35,812 nucleotides of DNA, from positions 1 through 35,812 of IMG/VR virus record IMGVR_UViG_3300044939_000117. One strand, 5' to 3'. This document shows, piece by piece, positions 12,464 to 21,015 of the stretch. Every line of letters starts with the position of its first letter. Positions within the stretch are counted from its first letter, which is position 1. The notes below the pieces were generated by a model. The model was given only the letters and a program-made list of their open reading frames with translations, had not been told where the DNA came from and did not search any database. The translations under genes and the position numbers were made by a program. The stretch comes from a virus.

Positions 12464-12636
12464 GATGCTTTCCTCATATCGAAGAAGAACCCAACAATCG
12501 CAGAAATCACGGCGCCTACTGCCGCTTGCACTTCGCTGGGCATGACGACGCCGTAGTATCCAGTAATCCACGCGATAATGGTCGCAAGCGGAACACCGAT
12601 TCCGACGCTCGCGAGGGTATTGTTTGATGGCCGCAT
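12460..12636 (-). CDS. Small two-helix membrane protein, holin candidate
   Basis: The ATG at 12636 opens a 58-aa frame with two hydrophobic segments: residues about 10-30 (VGIGVPLATIIAWITGYYGV) and about 35-54 (EVQAAVGAVISAIVGFFFD), joined by VMPSEV, and a charged C-terminal DMRKAS. This is the shape of a small class II holin. It is immediately followed, with ATGA overlap, by the lipoprotein gene. A good ribosome site is not obvious. Below the usual ORF length limit, so it is easily missed. Confidence 0.75.
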   Translation of the reverse strand: MRPSNNTLASVGIGVPLATIIAWITGYYGVVMPSEVQAAVGAVISAIVGFFFDMRKAS

Positions 12637-12643
12637 TCGATGA

Positions 12644-13282
12644 TCACTCTATAAGATAAATTGCAGGGCAAGGGCCCGTGTCATTTGTCAACTCTGTCGG
12701 AGCAGTGATAGGCAGCGTTGACCCGGACCCTGATGCATATAGATGGCTGATAACTGTCGTCGCACCTAACGTACGGCCTAACGCCGTTTGCACAGCCTCA
12801 ATAGGCAACGCACGTATAGTTGCGGCTGCCGAGCATATCAATGATGCCCAGTAGAGCACGCCAGGTTGAAGGGTTAATGACAAGTATCCGGTCTTATCGC
12901 CGGTCGTTCCTGTGTCTCTCACATTGTGGATCTGAGCAACTCGAGTCCCCGGGGTATCATTACCGTTAACTTGCGTGTTGTTGTAAATGCCGAAATTAGC
13001 CGCTCCCGCGGTAGCTGTTGTCACACTAATACGCAAAGCAGAAAGCACAGTCTGTCGCGGTACGGCGAGCGGCACGAAATATTGCCGCGACGGCGTTAAC
13101 GCCAGTGTCGTAAGTGGTGCGCCTGCCATATCCCCAACGATCTTAGGTGTAGCTAATCGTTTTGGATATGCCATCCCTAAATAATTCGGCGGCGAACCAC
13201 CGCCACTACCGGGTAGCGTGTCGGTAGGACGCAGTTCCTCGATGCGCCCGTGATAAATGCAGAGCGGCCGTTTTTCTGCCAT
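12644..13282 (-). CDS. Fibre-like protein, tandem copy 2
   Basis: The 212-aa product and that of 13286-13915 are paralogues over their entire length, sharing MAEKRPLC at the start, LP.LTASRQYFVPL-like and LRALPIEAVQTALGR-like blocks, and a C terminus S.G.TLP......CPAIYL.E. The content (Gly, Thr, Ser, beta-rich, no helices) suits a trimeric fibre or receptor-binding head. It is preceded by its copy with 3 bases between. No enzymatic motif is evident. Likely role: host recognition at the virion surface, by position between tail tip and lysis genes. Confidence 0.75.
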   Translation of the reverse strand: MAEKRPLCIYHGRIEELRPTDTLPGSGGGSPPNYLGMAYPKRLATPKIVGDMAGAPLTTLALTPSRQYFVPLAVPRQTVLSALRISVTTATAGAANFGIYNNTQVNGNDTPGTRVAQIHNVRDTGTTGDKTGYLSLTLQPGVLYWASLICSAAATIRALPIEAVQTALGRTLGATTVISHLYASGSGSTLPITAPTELTNDTGPCPAIYLIE

Positions 13283-13285
13283 GGC

Positions 13286-13915
13286 CTACTCAAGCAGATA
13301 AATCGCAGGGCAAGAGTTCGTGCCGCCCGATATCGATATCGGAGCTGGATTCGGCAGTGTCGATCCGGATCCGTTTGCATACAGATAGCTAATGACGGCA
13401 GTGGTGTTCGCCGCACGGCCTAACGCCGTCTGCACCGACTCAACAGGCAGCGCACGTACAGTTGCGGCCGCCGAGCATATCAGCGAGATCCAGTAGAGCG
13501 TTGCGGGTTGGAGGGTAAATGACAACGACCCAGTTTTATCTCCTGTCGTTCCAGTATCCAGCTTCGCGCTAATCTGGATGAGTAGACTTCCCGGCGCATC
13601 ATCATTGTAGCTTATCGTGTTGCCATAAATGCCGAGATTAGCCTGCCCAGAGGAAGCTGTTGTTACACTCAAGCCCAGCCCAGAGAGTACAACTTGCCGC
13701 GGGACAACAAGCGGCACGAAATATTGCCGCGACGCCGTCAGTGCAACAGTCGTAAGCGCTGACCCTGACGTATCGCCTACGATTTTCGGCGATGACAATC
13801 GTTTTGGATACGGCAACCCTAAATTCGGCAGAGACCCACCGCCAGGCAGTGTGTCCTCTGCGCGCAATTCCTCTGCGCGCCCGTTATATAGGCACAATGG
13901 ACGCTTTTCGGCCAT
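13286..13915 (-). CDS. Fibre-like protein, tandem copy 1
   Basis: The 209-aa product is the paralogue of 12644-13282. Divergence is clustered in loops such as YNNTQVNGNDTP versus YGNTISYNDDAP and near SGSTLPNPAP, while the strands around SRQYFVPL, ALPVESVQTALGR and the last ten residues are kept. This pattern fits divergence of surface loops for different receptors; it is a judgement by eye. Nine bases separate it from the preceding gene. Confidence 0.75.
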   Translation of the reverse strand: MAEKRPLCLYNGRAEELRAEDTLPGGGSLPNLGLPYPKRLSSPKIVGDTSGSALTTVALTASRQYFVPLVVPRQVVLSGLGLSVTTASSGQANLGIYGNTISYNDDAPGSLLIQISAKLDTGTTGDKTGSLSFTLQPATLYWISLICSAAATVRALPVESVQTALGRAANTTAVISYLYANGSGSTLPNPAPISISGGTNSCPAIYLLE

Positions 13916-13926
13916 GGCTTTACTGA

Positions 13927-14439
13927 CTACGCCAGAATGATGGCGTCTTCAATTTCTGTGCTGATGCTCGTCGCCGATACTGCAACCCCAAGGAATTGCA
14001 CGACGTTTCCGCTCGCAGATGGCGGCGTTTCAGTCGCAGCACCCGGAGTCGTCGCCGACAAATACTGTCGCGCACCCGGCGTACGGCCAGTTACTTGTGT
14101 GTTTTGTCCTTCGAAATAGACCGTCGCATTGTTGCCGCTCGCAACAGCCGCAAGTACGAACCCATGCGCTTCTTTACCCGCCGTCGATGCATCCGCTTTG
14201 CGGACGCGTGGGCTGCCAGACACGTTGTGAATATTGACAAAGTCGCCAGCCGCTAACGCCTCGCTCGCTTGGATGGTCGCAGTATCCGCGCCGATGCCGA
14301 CCGGCATCACAGAAGAACTAAGGCGCCCGGTCGAATCAAGCGCCACAATCTTCCCATTATCCGATGCACCTGCGCTGTTAACGGTTGCTTCGCGCTCTTG
14401 CTGGCGCCCGTTAACGAGTGCGATGTATTTATCGGCCAT
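13927..14439 (-). CDS. Fibre or virion surface protein, 170 aa
   Basis: The ATG at 14439 follows GGAGACTG. An N-terminal stretch MADKYIALVNGRQQER is like that of the paralogous fibre proteins downstream (MAEKRPLC.YNGR.EEL), so the three may share an attachment tag to the virion. The rest is a beta-rich domain (SEALAAGDFVNIHN, then GFVLAAVASGNNATVYFEG and VVQFLGVAVSATSIS), close in style to capsid-decoration or fibre-tip domains. Exact role unknown. Confidence 0.7.
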   Translation of the reverse strand: MADKYIALVNGRQQEREATVNSAGASDNGKIVALDSTGRLSSSVMPVGIGADTATIQASEALAAGDFVNIHNVSGSPRVRKADASTAGKEAHGFVLAAVASGNNATVYFEGQNTQVTGRTPGARQYLSATTPGAATETPPSASGNVVQFLGVAVSATSISTEIEDAIILA

Positions 14440-14471
14440 GTCAGTCTCCTTGTTTGCCTGCGATTAGATGC

Positions 14472-14924
14472 TTAATTTGGCGGCAGGATAGATTGCCGCG
14501 GTGAAATAATGATCTTGTTGGGCGCAATGGCAGTGGCAATGATCTGCACCCACCCGCTAGTTGGCGGCGTCTGAGTAAGCATCCCGTTATCGCCCACCCA
14601 TATCGGACCTGCGGCCCAATTCCACGACGACTCGGTCATCTCTCCGCTTGCTTGGACAACAACCGGCTGTCCTGCAACGGCCGCGTTAAGCGTAATGCCA
14701 ATTACGGCGTCAGCATCGCCATTGTCAAGACGGACCGGATAACGTGCCGCACCATTATTTGCCACAACCACACGATGCCCGCTTAATGTCTCGGCAGCCA
14801 CCAGCTCAATGGTTTGAGCACCTGCGCTCCCTGGAGGCCCAGGAGGCCCTGGAGGCCCTTGCACTGCCGCTGTCGTAACGACGACAGAGGATTGCGGAGT
14901 CACAACGACGGTGTACTCGCTCAT
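14472..14924 (-). CDS. Fibre protein with collagen-like linker, 150 aa
   Basis: After a short N terminus (VVVTPQSSVVVTTAAVQ) comes a Gly-Pro-Pro run GPPGPPGPPGSAGA (about residues 23-36), a collagen-like triple helix seed that trimerises phage fibres. The C-terminal domain is beta-rich with VAAETLSGHRVVVANNG and GPIWVGDNGMLTQTPPTSGW followed by VQIIATAI, a pattern common in tail-fibre tips. Its start overlaps the preceding stop as ATGA. The collagen run also coincides with repeated GGAGGCCC in the DNA. Confidence 0.8.
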   Translation of the reverse strand: MSEYTVVVTPQSSVVVTTAAVQGPPGPPGPPGSAGAQTIELVAAETLSGHRVVVANNGAARYPVRLDNGDADAVIGITLNAAVAGQPVVVQASGEMTESSWNWAAGPIWVGDNGMLTQTPPTSGWVQIIATAIAPNKIIISPRQSILPPN

Positions 14925-15277
14925 TTAGTCGCCTCCGCTCGAACGATAACGTACCCCCAAAGCGGACTATCGACTCGCCCTGTCGGCCAGACAATCTCCA
15001 TATCCCAGAAATAAGTCGTCACTGGACCTATTACAGGAATAGCAGCTGTCTGGGCGGCATCTAACTCTAAGCGAATCTGCGGCGATGCAACAGTACACGC
15101 GAAAATTGCAGCCGGCGCATCATCTGTTATTGCTTTTCTAATCTGCGCGCGAGCGATCGCGCCCGTGAGATCGACGGGAGAACCGTCGGGGTTCGCAAGT
15201 GTGATGTCCATTGAGAAAGACGCGCCCTGCTTAACGCGAAGATCGAGCTTCGCTCCATGCGAACCAATAATGCTCAT
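14921..15277 (-). CDS. Baseplate/fibre-associated protein, 118 aa
   Basis: The ATG at 15277 overlaps the preceding stop as ATGA and has AGGAG 8 bases upstream; the frame open to 15385 is discarded. The product has a beta-sandwich look: DLRVKQGASFSMDITLANPDGSP, then VDLTGAIARAQIRK, and YFWDMEIVWPTGRVDSPLWG. The phrase of Gly-Asp/Thr-Phe followed by P-x-D-L-T-G is common to phage BppU-like N-terminal domains and other virion Ig-like domains. Likely structural. Confidence 0.65.
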   Translation of the reverse strand: MSIIGSHGAKLDLRVKQGASFSMDITLANPDGSPVDLTGAIARAQIRKAITDDAPAAIFACTVASPQIRLELDAAQTAAIPVIGPVTTYFWDMEIVWPTGRVDSPLWGYVIVRAEATK

Positions 15278-15747
15278 GGCATGAGCTCCTTCGTCCCTGC
15301 AATCGGACGAATCATGAGCGAGTGTTTGTCGCGCCCAAGCACTGATCGAAGCTTGTTCATTGCCACTCGGCTGTCGACGAGACACTGCGCCTTTTCATCA
15401 CGGCGCATCCCAACCGCAATGCACCCGATGACGTCGGATACAAAATTACCAGCATGAATCAAGATGGCAGACCGCCCCCACCGCTGCCCTTGCGGAATTT
15501 CAAACGGCTGGTAGTAAACACCGAGCGTACGATTGATCAGCGCGTACGTATCCGGGAACGTCTGCGAGCTATGAGGAATGAGATCGTATTTGCCATCCGG
15601 CACGCACGACTCGCGCCGTACACCACCAGGCCCTGCCGGATTTTCTATCCACGGACGCTCGAGCGTTTCTAGCACTAAATCGCCGACGCGCAGCACGCCG
15701 AACGTACACGTCCGCAAATAGGCAACTCGTACGATCTCAATATCCAT
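15274..15747 (-). CDS. DUF5675-like protein, possible cell-wall enzyme
   Basis: The 157-aa product fits the DUF5675 pattern: TLERPWIENP, SCVPDGKYDL, then ILIHAGNFVSDVIGCIAVG. The I-H-x-G-N and G-C-I elements recall the His and Cys motifs of YkuD L,D-transpeptidases, although I cannot show homology. It lies directly after two small putative lysis genes. No lysozyme, amidase or transglycosylase is recognisable elsewhere (the NlpC domain at 21596-22303 is a tail protein), so this is the best endolysin-like candidate. That is inference. Confidence 0.7.
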   Translation of the reverse strand: MDIEIVRVAYLRTCTFGVLRVGDLVLETLERPWIENPAGPGGVRRESCVPDGKYDLIPHSSQTFPDTYALINRTLGVYYQPFEIPQGQRWGRSAILIHAGNFVSDVIGCIAVGMRRDEKAQCLVDSRVAMNKLRSVLGRDKHSLMIRPIAGTKELMP

Positions 15748-15760
15748 GTGAGATGCTCGA

Positions 15761-16081
15761 CTAAATTAACCCTGTCTTGGCGGCCACAAATGCGATAGCG
15801 GCAATAGCTGCCGCAGTCAACGCATTGATCACCCAATCTGAAGTGCGCAACTTGATAGGCTCTAGCGCTTCAATCTTTCGCAGCCGACAGTCAAGCTTCT
15901 CGATCATATCTGTGAGCTTCGTTAACGTCGCCGCAGTCGTCACTTGCCGCTCCTCAATGAGCGAAATACGGATCACCGCCGACGTGAGATCGCGAATGCT
16001 CACTTTGATTTCGTCGACGTCTTGCTTAACAGCCGATATCTGCTCGGCAATCAATTCGAGTCGTTCTTCTGCCACTGACAT
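15761..16081 (-). CDS. Coiled-coil protein with C-terminal membrane anchor (XhlA-like)
   Basis: The 106-aa product is a long coiled coil (ELIAEQISAVKQDVDEIKVS, RQVTTAATLTKLTDMIEKLD) and then a single C-terminal hydrophobic helix (WVINALTAAAIAAIAFVAA, about 83-101). This is the layout of XhlA/BhlA-type proteins that act with holins. It overlaps the 94-aa gene by 31 bases. It is the most likely second lysis membrane protein; an inner-membrane spanin with inverted topology is less likely. Confidence 0.75.
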   Translation of the reverse strand: MSVAEERLELIAEQISAVKQDVDEIKVSIRDLTSAVIRISLIEERQVTTAATLTKLTDMIEKLDCRLRKIEALEPIKLRTSDWVINALTAAAIAAIAFVAAKTGLI

Positions 16082-16335
16082 GCTCGCTCGTATTCCTTCG
16101 GTAATTGTGCCCCGCGAAGTTCAGCTTCAAAACTTAAACGGCAATGTTCCCGCTGTAATGGCCGGAACAATAGATCGATGATCGGCCGTAAAATGCGGCC
16201 AGAAATTCGGCCTTTCTGTTCGAGCCTATACACTCCGGCACTGATAGTTTCGTCAGGGAACCCCTTACCAAGGGTCAAACAGACCCAAAGCAATTGATCT
16301 AGCGCTGTCAAAATATTAAGCAATCGAGTCTTCAC
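16051..16335 (-). CDS. Conserved phage protein of unknown function, 94 aa
   Basis: The ATG at 16335 overlaps the preceding stop as ATGA. The product has an N-terminal hydrophobic helix (LLNILTALDQLLWVCLTLG), then GFPDETISAGVYRLEQKGRI, and RPIIDLLFRPLQREHCRLSFEAE. I recall many prophage homologues with this pattern, without known function and sometimes wrongly called helicase. The single hydrophobic segment and the position in the lysis cluster suggest a membrane role. Confidence 0.7.
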   Translation of the reverse strand: MKTRLLNILTALDQLLWVCLTLGKGFPDETISAGVYRLEQKGRISGRILRPIIDLLFRPLQREHCRLSFEAELRGAQLPKEYERACQWQKNDSN

Positions 16336-16790
16336 AGCGAGTCAAATTGTGAAACAGCAGAATCGCGTACTGAACGCGCCTCTCCAATATTGCCAGCCGC
16401 ATCGATCGCTAGCTTTGATCCGATACGGATCGCCTCGACGGCAGCCGCGACAGCAGCCCACTGGTCCCTCGTGGCTCGAATAAGATTCGCCATAGCAGAT
16501 ACCGTAATGCCACGCGCCTGCGCTTCCGCAGTAAGAATCGGATAGCCGGAAGTATCTGCTGGATAACCGGCAGCGACGTAAGCATCGGCTTCCGCCGCTT
16601 TCATCATGTATGTTGCCTCTTGTCCGGGCCCAACGCTGATATAACGGGAACGCGCCCGCCCTGCAGCTTGATCAACTTCAAGCTTCATCAATTGTTTGAA
16701 ATCATCAAGCGCGATCGGGTGAATATCCGCCGGATCAACCGGTCTGCTTTCCGTATTGCCCGTCTCAAGATCAATGACTAAGTCCATCAC
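16332..16790 (-). CDS. Tail-fibre-associated protein (assembly-type), 152 aa
   Basis: The product starts with a short beta part (MMDLVIDLETGNTESRPV) and continues as a long helical region: AAGRARSRYISVGPGQEATY followed by MMKAAEADAYVAAGY, and later RATRDQWAAVAAAVEAIRIGS. A segment of R.RYI..GPGQE.TY..KA.EA is common in phage genes placed after fibre genes and resembles DUF4376-like proteins. It overlaps the fibre stop at 16787 as ATGA. Likely fibre assembly or a fibre-bound subunit. Confidence 0.7.
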   Translation of the reverse strand: MMDLVIDLETGNTESRPVDPADIHPIALDDFKQLMKLEVDQAAGRARSRYISVGPGQEATYMMKAAEADAYVAAGYPADTSGYPILTAEAQARGITVSAMANLIRATRDQWAAVAAAVEAIRIGSKLAIDAAGNIGEARSVRDSAVSQFDSL

Positions 16791-17824
16791 CCAAGCCCTC
16801 TTACAATCGCGAAATTGCCGGTAAATGTGTCAGTGCCATTTTGTGCGCCAAATCTCATGCGATCAGCATTGACGCACTGAACGCGACAACTGCCAAAAAA
16901 TGCCACTTGGCCGTTTGAATTGGCACCTACGAGCGAGATGCTCCACCAGTTGTCATAGTTCCTTTGTAAACGCGCTGTTAGTGAAAACAACATGTTACTC
17001 CAGCCGCTCGGAATGAGCGCGCCAGCACTATTCGACAGCGTGATGATGTCGAATCCAGAAGCTGCCGATGACGCACCAAAATATCCGGATGTCACAAAGC
17101 CCGACGAATTGCCAATTTGAATTATTGGATATCCGGAATTGCCGCTTGACCCCTGGAACGATGCGGAGAACTCAATCCAATTGACATTGGAAAGCCCAGT
17201 AAGCGTGAGAAATGTCGTTGCAGTCGGCACTTGATTAACAAAGTGCCCAATATTCGGCACGCCCAACGTTGCACGTGCCGTCGCCGCGTCTGGGTCATCA
17301 AGCAACGTGCGCATGTATGCCGACAACGGCGTCGTGCTCGCTGTCGAAGCTCCTGTGAAATAGGCAAAACTATCGGTCGCCGGCGACACGCTTCCGAGTG
17401 CATTAAGTGCTGCCGTCGCAGTCGCGGCATTCAACGTCGCACGGGCAGTAGTTGCATTCGGATCGTCAAGTAGCGTGCGCATAAAACCGGACAAAGGGGT
17501 CATTTGAATTTGCGTCGACCCGTCGATGTACAACATCTGATCCGGTATCGGGATCACACCAGCAAGTTGCGTCAAAAACGCATTTGCTGGCTGGAACCCG
17601 AGATTCGGCTGGTTAAGCCACCCAGCATCGAACCATGCGCTGTTTGCGCCATTGCGTATCTTGAGCTTGCCCGTCCATGTGTCTGCCCAAAGCTGGTAGG
17701 GATAAGACGGCGAAGGGGCAGACGTCCCAGCGTTAAGCGTCGCAATTGCCTCCAATGCAGCGTTCAAGTCTGCCAGAAACGACGCGCCAGGTTGATCTGC
17801 AATGTTATAGTCGTGCTGCGACAT
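16787..17824 (-). CDS. Tail fibre protein, 345 aa
   Basis: The first 60 residues contain an attachment-type region with PSYPYQLWADTWTGKLKIRN, common at the start of fibres. Two copies of a 35-residue repeat follow, each with PLS.FMRTLLDDP (or YMRTLLDDP) and .A.TARATL, near residues 108-140 and 165-195, as seen in many lambdoid side-tail fibres. The C-terminal half (about 205-345) is beta-rich and ends in GNFAIVRGLG. It follows gpJ by 11 bases. Likely receptor contact. Confidence 0.85.
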   Translation of the reverse strand: MSQHDYNIADQPGASFLADLNAALEAIATLNAGTSAPSPSYPYQLWADTWTGKLKIRNGANSAWFDAGWLNQPNLGFQPANAFLTQLAGVIPIPDQMLYIDGSTQIQMTPLSGFMRTLLDDPNATTARATLNAATATAALNALGSVSPATDSFAYFTGASTASTTPLSAYMRTLLDDPDAATARATLGVPNIGHFVNQVPTATTFLTLTGLSNVNWIEFSASFQGSSGNSGYPIIQIGNSSGFVTSGYFGASSAASGFDIITLSNSAGALIPSGWSNMLFSLTARLQRNYDNWWSISLVGANSNGQVAFFGSCRVQCVNADRMRFGAQNGTDTFTGNFAIVRGLG

Positions 17825-17835
17825 GACGTTTACCC

Positions 17836-20800
17836 TTAATAACCTTTCGCAATGTAATCAAACGTGCGAGATACAGGAAGTCCTGCAGCGTTGCGAAACA
17901 CAACATCAAAACCGCTTACGCTTCGGTTCGAGATCTCGTAATAATCGCCAGTCTGCATATTGGACGCAGTGATTGCAATTGCGTTCAATGACTTAAACGG
18001 CCGACTGAATGTCACCGTATACACGCCTGCGCCAGATACAATCCCGCCAGCTTGTTCGGTCCGGTCTGGCATATCGACAGAGACCGACAGTTCGCGAACC
18101 ACGATATTATGAGTTTGCGATTCCGATTCGAGCACAAGGCGGAATTGAAACGCACGAGCCGTCCAGTCAGCGACAGAAAAACGACGCCACGGGCTCCATG
18201 TCGGCGACCCAGCAGGATTGTCATTCGTTGTGCGCACATACAGCGTTGCCGTCACGTCATCTACTTTCTGTCCAGAAATCGCTGGCCACAGAGAAACGTT
18301 ATCTAGCCGCTCGCTGATCAAATCAGCCTCATCGATCGCGTCGACGAGCAAACGCGCCGTAAGCCGTGACGTATACACCGCGCCAAGATCTACAGTCGTC
18401 GCCGAAATATATTCGCCATAAGAACGCACGCCACCAATCAACGAAATGCGCGGCCACTGACTAACGTTATCTTCGCGAGATCCAATGTTGTAGTTTGCAT
18501 CGAGCTTAATCCCGCCCCAGCTGGTGCCGTATGCAACACCGTTCTTTACTCCAGACCAAGATGGATGCTCCAACACCGTCTCTACGACGTTTAACGCGAT
18601 GACTGACGGCGCATTCGTCGAGACATACGTTGCATCCACGCTTTCGTTGCCACTCGAATCGACCCACTTCGCGAAATACGTACCGGACAGTAACGGCAGC
18701 ACCGCATTTGTTGCAGACCCAGGAATTGCCACACTGATGTCAACTGCATTCTCCCAAGTCGCACCATCGATTAACGGGGAATGACGCACACGCAATCGTC
18801 CGCCAACGAGTACGTCTAAATCAGGCGACGCATCGAATGTTAGATGCGCTTGACCGCCAATAGCGGCCAGATGTAATCCTGACACGCTCGCTGGCGGCAG
18901 TGTCTTGCCGTAGACCGCAACAAGCGTTTGCGCTTCTGAAGATCGCCGCCCGATTGCGTTAACGGCAACGATTACAATCGAATAAGTGCCAGGCTCAATC
19001 GGCGCAATGTCGTAAGACGGCGCTTCCACATTGGCCGTCTGCCAGTTACCGCCGTCGACATTTCGCCACGACACCTCATATCTGACCGCACCGTTAGATG
19101 CGACCCAAGATACGGATAGCTTTGCACCAACAAGACCAGGCCCGATCAGATATAACGCCTCGGACGTTTGAATGTTGATCGGCGGCGAGGGAGGCGCGGC
19201 AGAAATTGAAGAAACCGGCAGTGGCTGCAATTTAAGGTTTTGTTCTACTGCAGCGTATTTATCCGGACGGTGAGCAAGTGCAGTCACCTCGATGATGTTC
19301 CCAGGTTCTACCTCGCACACCCTAACTACGCGCCAGGTAGTCGGCACGAGATTGGACGCAGCGAGCACCCAAACTGCTTGCGCTTGCGGGGCGGCGGAAA
19401 ATGCCGGCGACACAGCAAGTGTCGTTTGAGATCCTGCCACAGTCGTTACCGTGCGCGTTTCGACCGCGCCGTTCGGCAGTTGTACAGAAAGCTGGTAGTT
19501 CTTGCCGACTTCTATAACTATTGGCGCATCCAGCGTAACGCTGCTTGCTGTTGCAGATACCACGCGGCCGCCGAAACGTTTTCCAGATCGGAACGGATCC
19601 TGTACTTGGATCACTGCGCCAGGATAGAGATAGACACCTTCTAGCCCACAGCGGAATGTGACCGTCTCGGTCTCCATCCGCTCGGTGTAGAGTAGCCACT
19701 TACCGACACGGTGCGCTTGTCCGCGCGATGTGCAACCAACGGCTACAATTTCCGTTTCTTGTACGCCATAGCGAGCGATCCCTTCCTCATCTTCGACGTA
19801 TTCGATCTTCTGGCGATACATGTCCGCCGGGTCGTTCCATGCGACAAGTGCGACAGTATGCCGACTTTTGGCGCTTGATCCCGAATAAACGAACTCGCCG
19901 TTAATCACATTAGACGCCGTAAATAGCGCCACAGGATCAGATGGCATGTCTGCGACGGCAGTCAGCGCGCCCTGACTCCACCACACCATGCCACGAAAAA
20001 TCGACGCTAACTGCCCGATAACAGCAAACGCTTCCTGCCTATTTTGTAGGTACAGATTGCACGTAAAGCGCGGCTCTAGACCGCTGAATCCATCAGGCAC
20101 CAACTCGTCGCAATATCGCGCTATCTCATAGAGCATCCATTTGTCGACTTGCGACTCGTCAATGTGACCGCCCAATCCGTATCGTTTATTGGTGATCAGA
20201 TCATAGAAGCACCACGCGGGATTATCCGTCCATGCAGTCTTAAACGTGCCGTTCCATATGCCGCTGTAGCTGCGCGTTATAGGGTCGTAGTTCACTGGCA
20301 CGCGCACGCGCAGTCCCTTAATGTCGTATCCGCGGCTGGGAATACGATTGAATTGCTCGGCGTCTATTTGTAGAGCGACAAGCGCAGTGTTCGGGTAGGC
20401 AAGCTTTGCGTCGATAATTTCCGTATAACTGTCCCAGAACGTCTTGTTCTGTAGATTCTCTGTACTGCTATCGTCAGTTACGCGAACAACGCGGATATTC
20501 CACGGCCCCGGCGGCGGAAGATCGATACGATAGCTACGTTGGTAGCGATTGCTCGTTTTGCCGTTAATGACAACCGGCACATAAGTAAGCCATCCGCTGC
20601 CGTTGTTATCGACGTCTATCGTTAATGCGACGCTCGTGCCTTTGATGTCCCCGCTTTTCAAGCTTTGATACGCAAGCCTGGGGACGGAGATTGTCACGCG
20701 TACAGCGTTGACGTTTTGATTGGTGATTGATCGTACAACGGGGTTGTTTTTCTTGACTTCGACAGCTACCGGCACCTCTGACTCAACAGAAGCGAACCCC

Positions 20801-21015
20801 GGGATGTAGCCTTGTGACTGCGTGCCGTTACGAGTGATAACCTGTACGTTTTGGAATAAAACGCTGCCATCATTCCCAATGATGGGCGTCTCATCGAGAT
20901 ATACTGAACGAAGCCCGTCAACGAGCCCCTCGATTTCCCCTTCTGAAATCGCATCGACGATGCGCGCGTAAGCACGCGAACGAAGCGTGTCCGGGCTGAT
21001 GTCCGGGCCGCTCAT
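17836..21015 (-). CDS. J: Tail tip attachment/host specificity protein (gpJ)
   Basis: The start at 21015 overlaps the gpI stop as ATGA with AGAGGAG upstream; the frame to 21084 is rejected. The 1059-aa product has the conserved gpJ N terminus (SAYARIVDAISEGEIEGLVDGL-like, split here as ARIVDAISEGEIEG and LVDGLRSVYLDETPI), the middle GLGGHIDESQVDKW and AVIGQLASIFRGMVWW, FN3 domains around 610-760, and a C-terminal domain YTVTFSRPFKSLNAIAITAS, similar to an H-type-lectin-like ending of many host-specificity proteins. gpJ forms the tip and binds the outer-membrane receptor. It is close in length to lambda gpJ (1132 aa). Confidence 0.95.
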   Translation of the reverse strand: MSGPDISPDTLRSRAYARIVDAISEGEIEGLVDGLRSVYLDETPIIGNDGSVLFQNVQVITRNGTQSQGYIPGFASVESEVPVAVEVKKNNPVVRSITNQNVNAVRVTISVPRLAYQSLKSGDIKGTSVALTIDVDNNGSGWLTYVPVVINGKTSNRYQRSYRIDLPPPGPWNIRVVRVTDDSSTENLQNKTFWDSYTEIIDAKLAYPNTALVALQIDAEQFNRIPSRGYDIKGLRVRVPVNYDPITRSYSGIWNGTFKTAWTDNPAWCFYDLITNKRYGLGGHIDESQVDKWMLYEIARYCDELVPDGFSGLEPRFTCNLYLQNRQEAFAVIGQLASIFRGMVWWSQGALTAVADMPSDPVALFTASNVINGEFVYSGSSAKSRHTVALVAWNDPADMYRQKIEYVEDEEGIARYGVQETEIVAVGCTSRGQAHRVGKWLLYTERMETETVTFRCGLEGVYLYPGAVIQVQDPFRSGKRFGGRVVSATASSVTLDAPIVIEVGKNYQLSVQLPNGAVETRTVTTVAGSQTTLAVSPAFSAAPQAQAVWVLAASNLVPTTWRVVRVCEVEPGNIIEVTALAHRPDKYAAVEQNLKLQPLPVSSISAAPPSPPINIQTSEALYLIGPGLVGAKLSVSWVASNGAVRYEVSWRNVDGGNWQTANVEAPSYDIAPIEPGTYSIVIVAVNAIGRRSSEAQTLVAVYGKTLPPASVSGLHLAAIGGQAHLTFDASPDLDVLVGGRLRVRHSPLIDGATWENAVDISVAIPGSATNAVLPLLSGTYFAKWVDSSGNESVDATYVSTNAPSVIALNVVETVLEHPSWSGVKNGVAYGTSWGGIKLDANYNIGSREDNVSQWPRISLIGGVRSYGEYISATTVDLGAVYTSRLTARLLVDAIDEADLISERLDNVSLWPAISGQKVDDVTATLYVRTTNDNPAGSPTWSPWRRFSVADWTARAFQFRLVLESESQTHNIVVRELSVSVDMPDRTEQAGGIVSGAGVYTVTFSRPFKSLNAIAITASNMQTGDYYEISNRSVSGFDVVFRNAAGLPVSRTFDYIAKGY

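Noticed and set aside
12464-12571. N-terminal extension of the lipoprotein gene
   Set aside because: It would overlap the holin-like gene and place the lipoprotein signal internally; the ATGA-coupled start gives a proper signal peptide.
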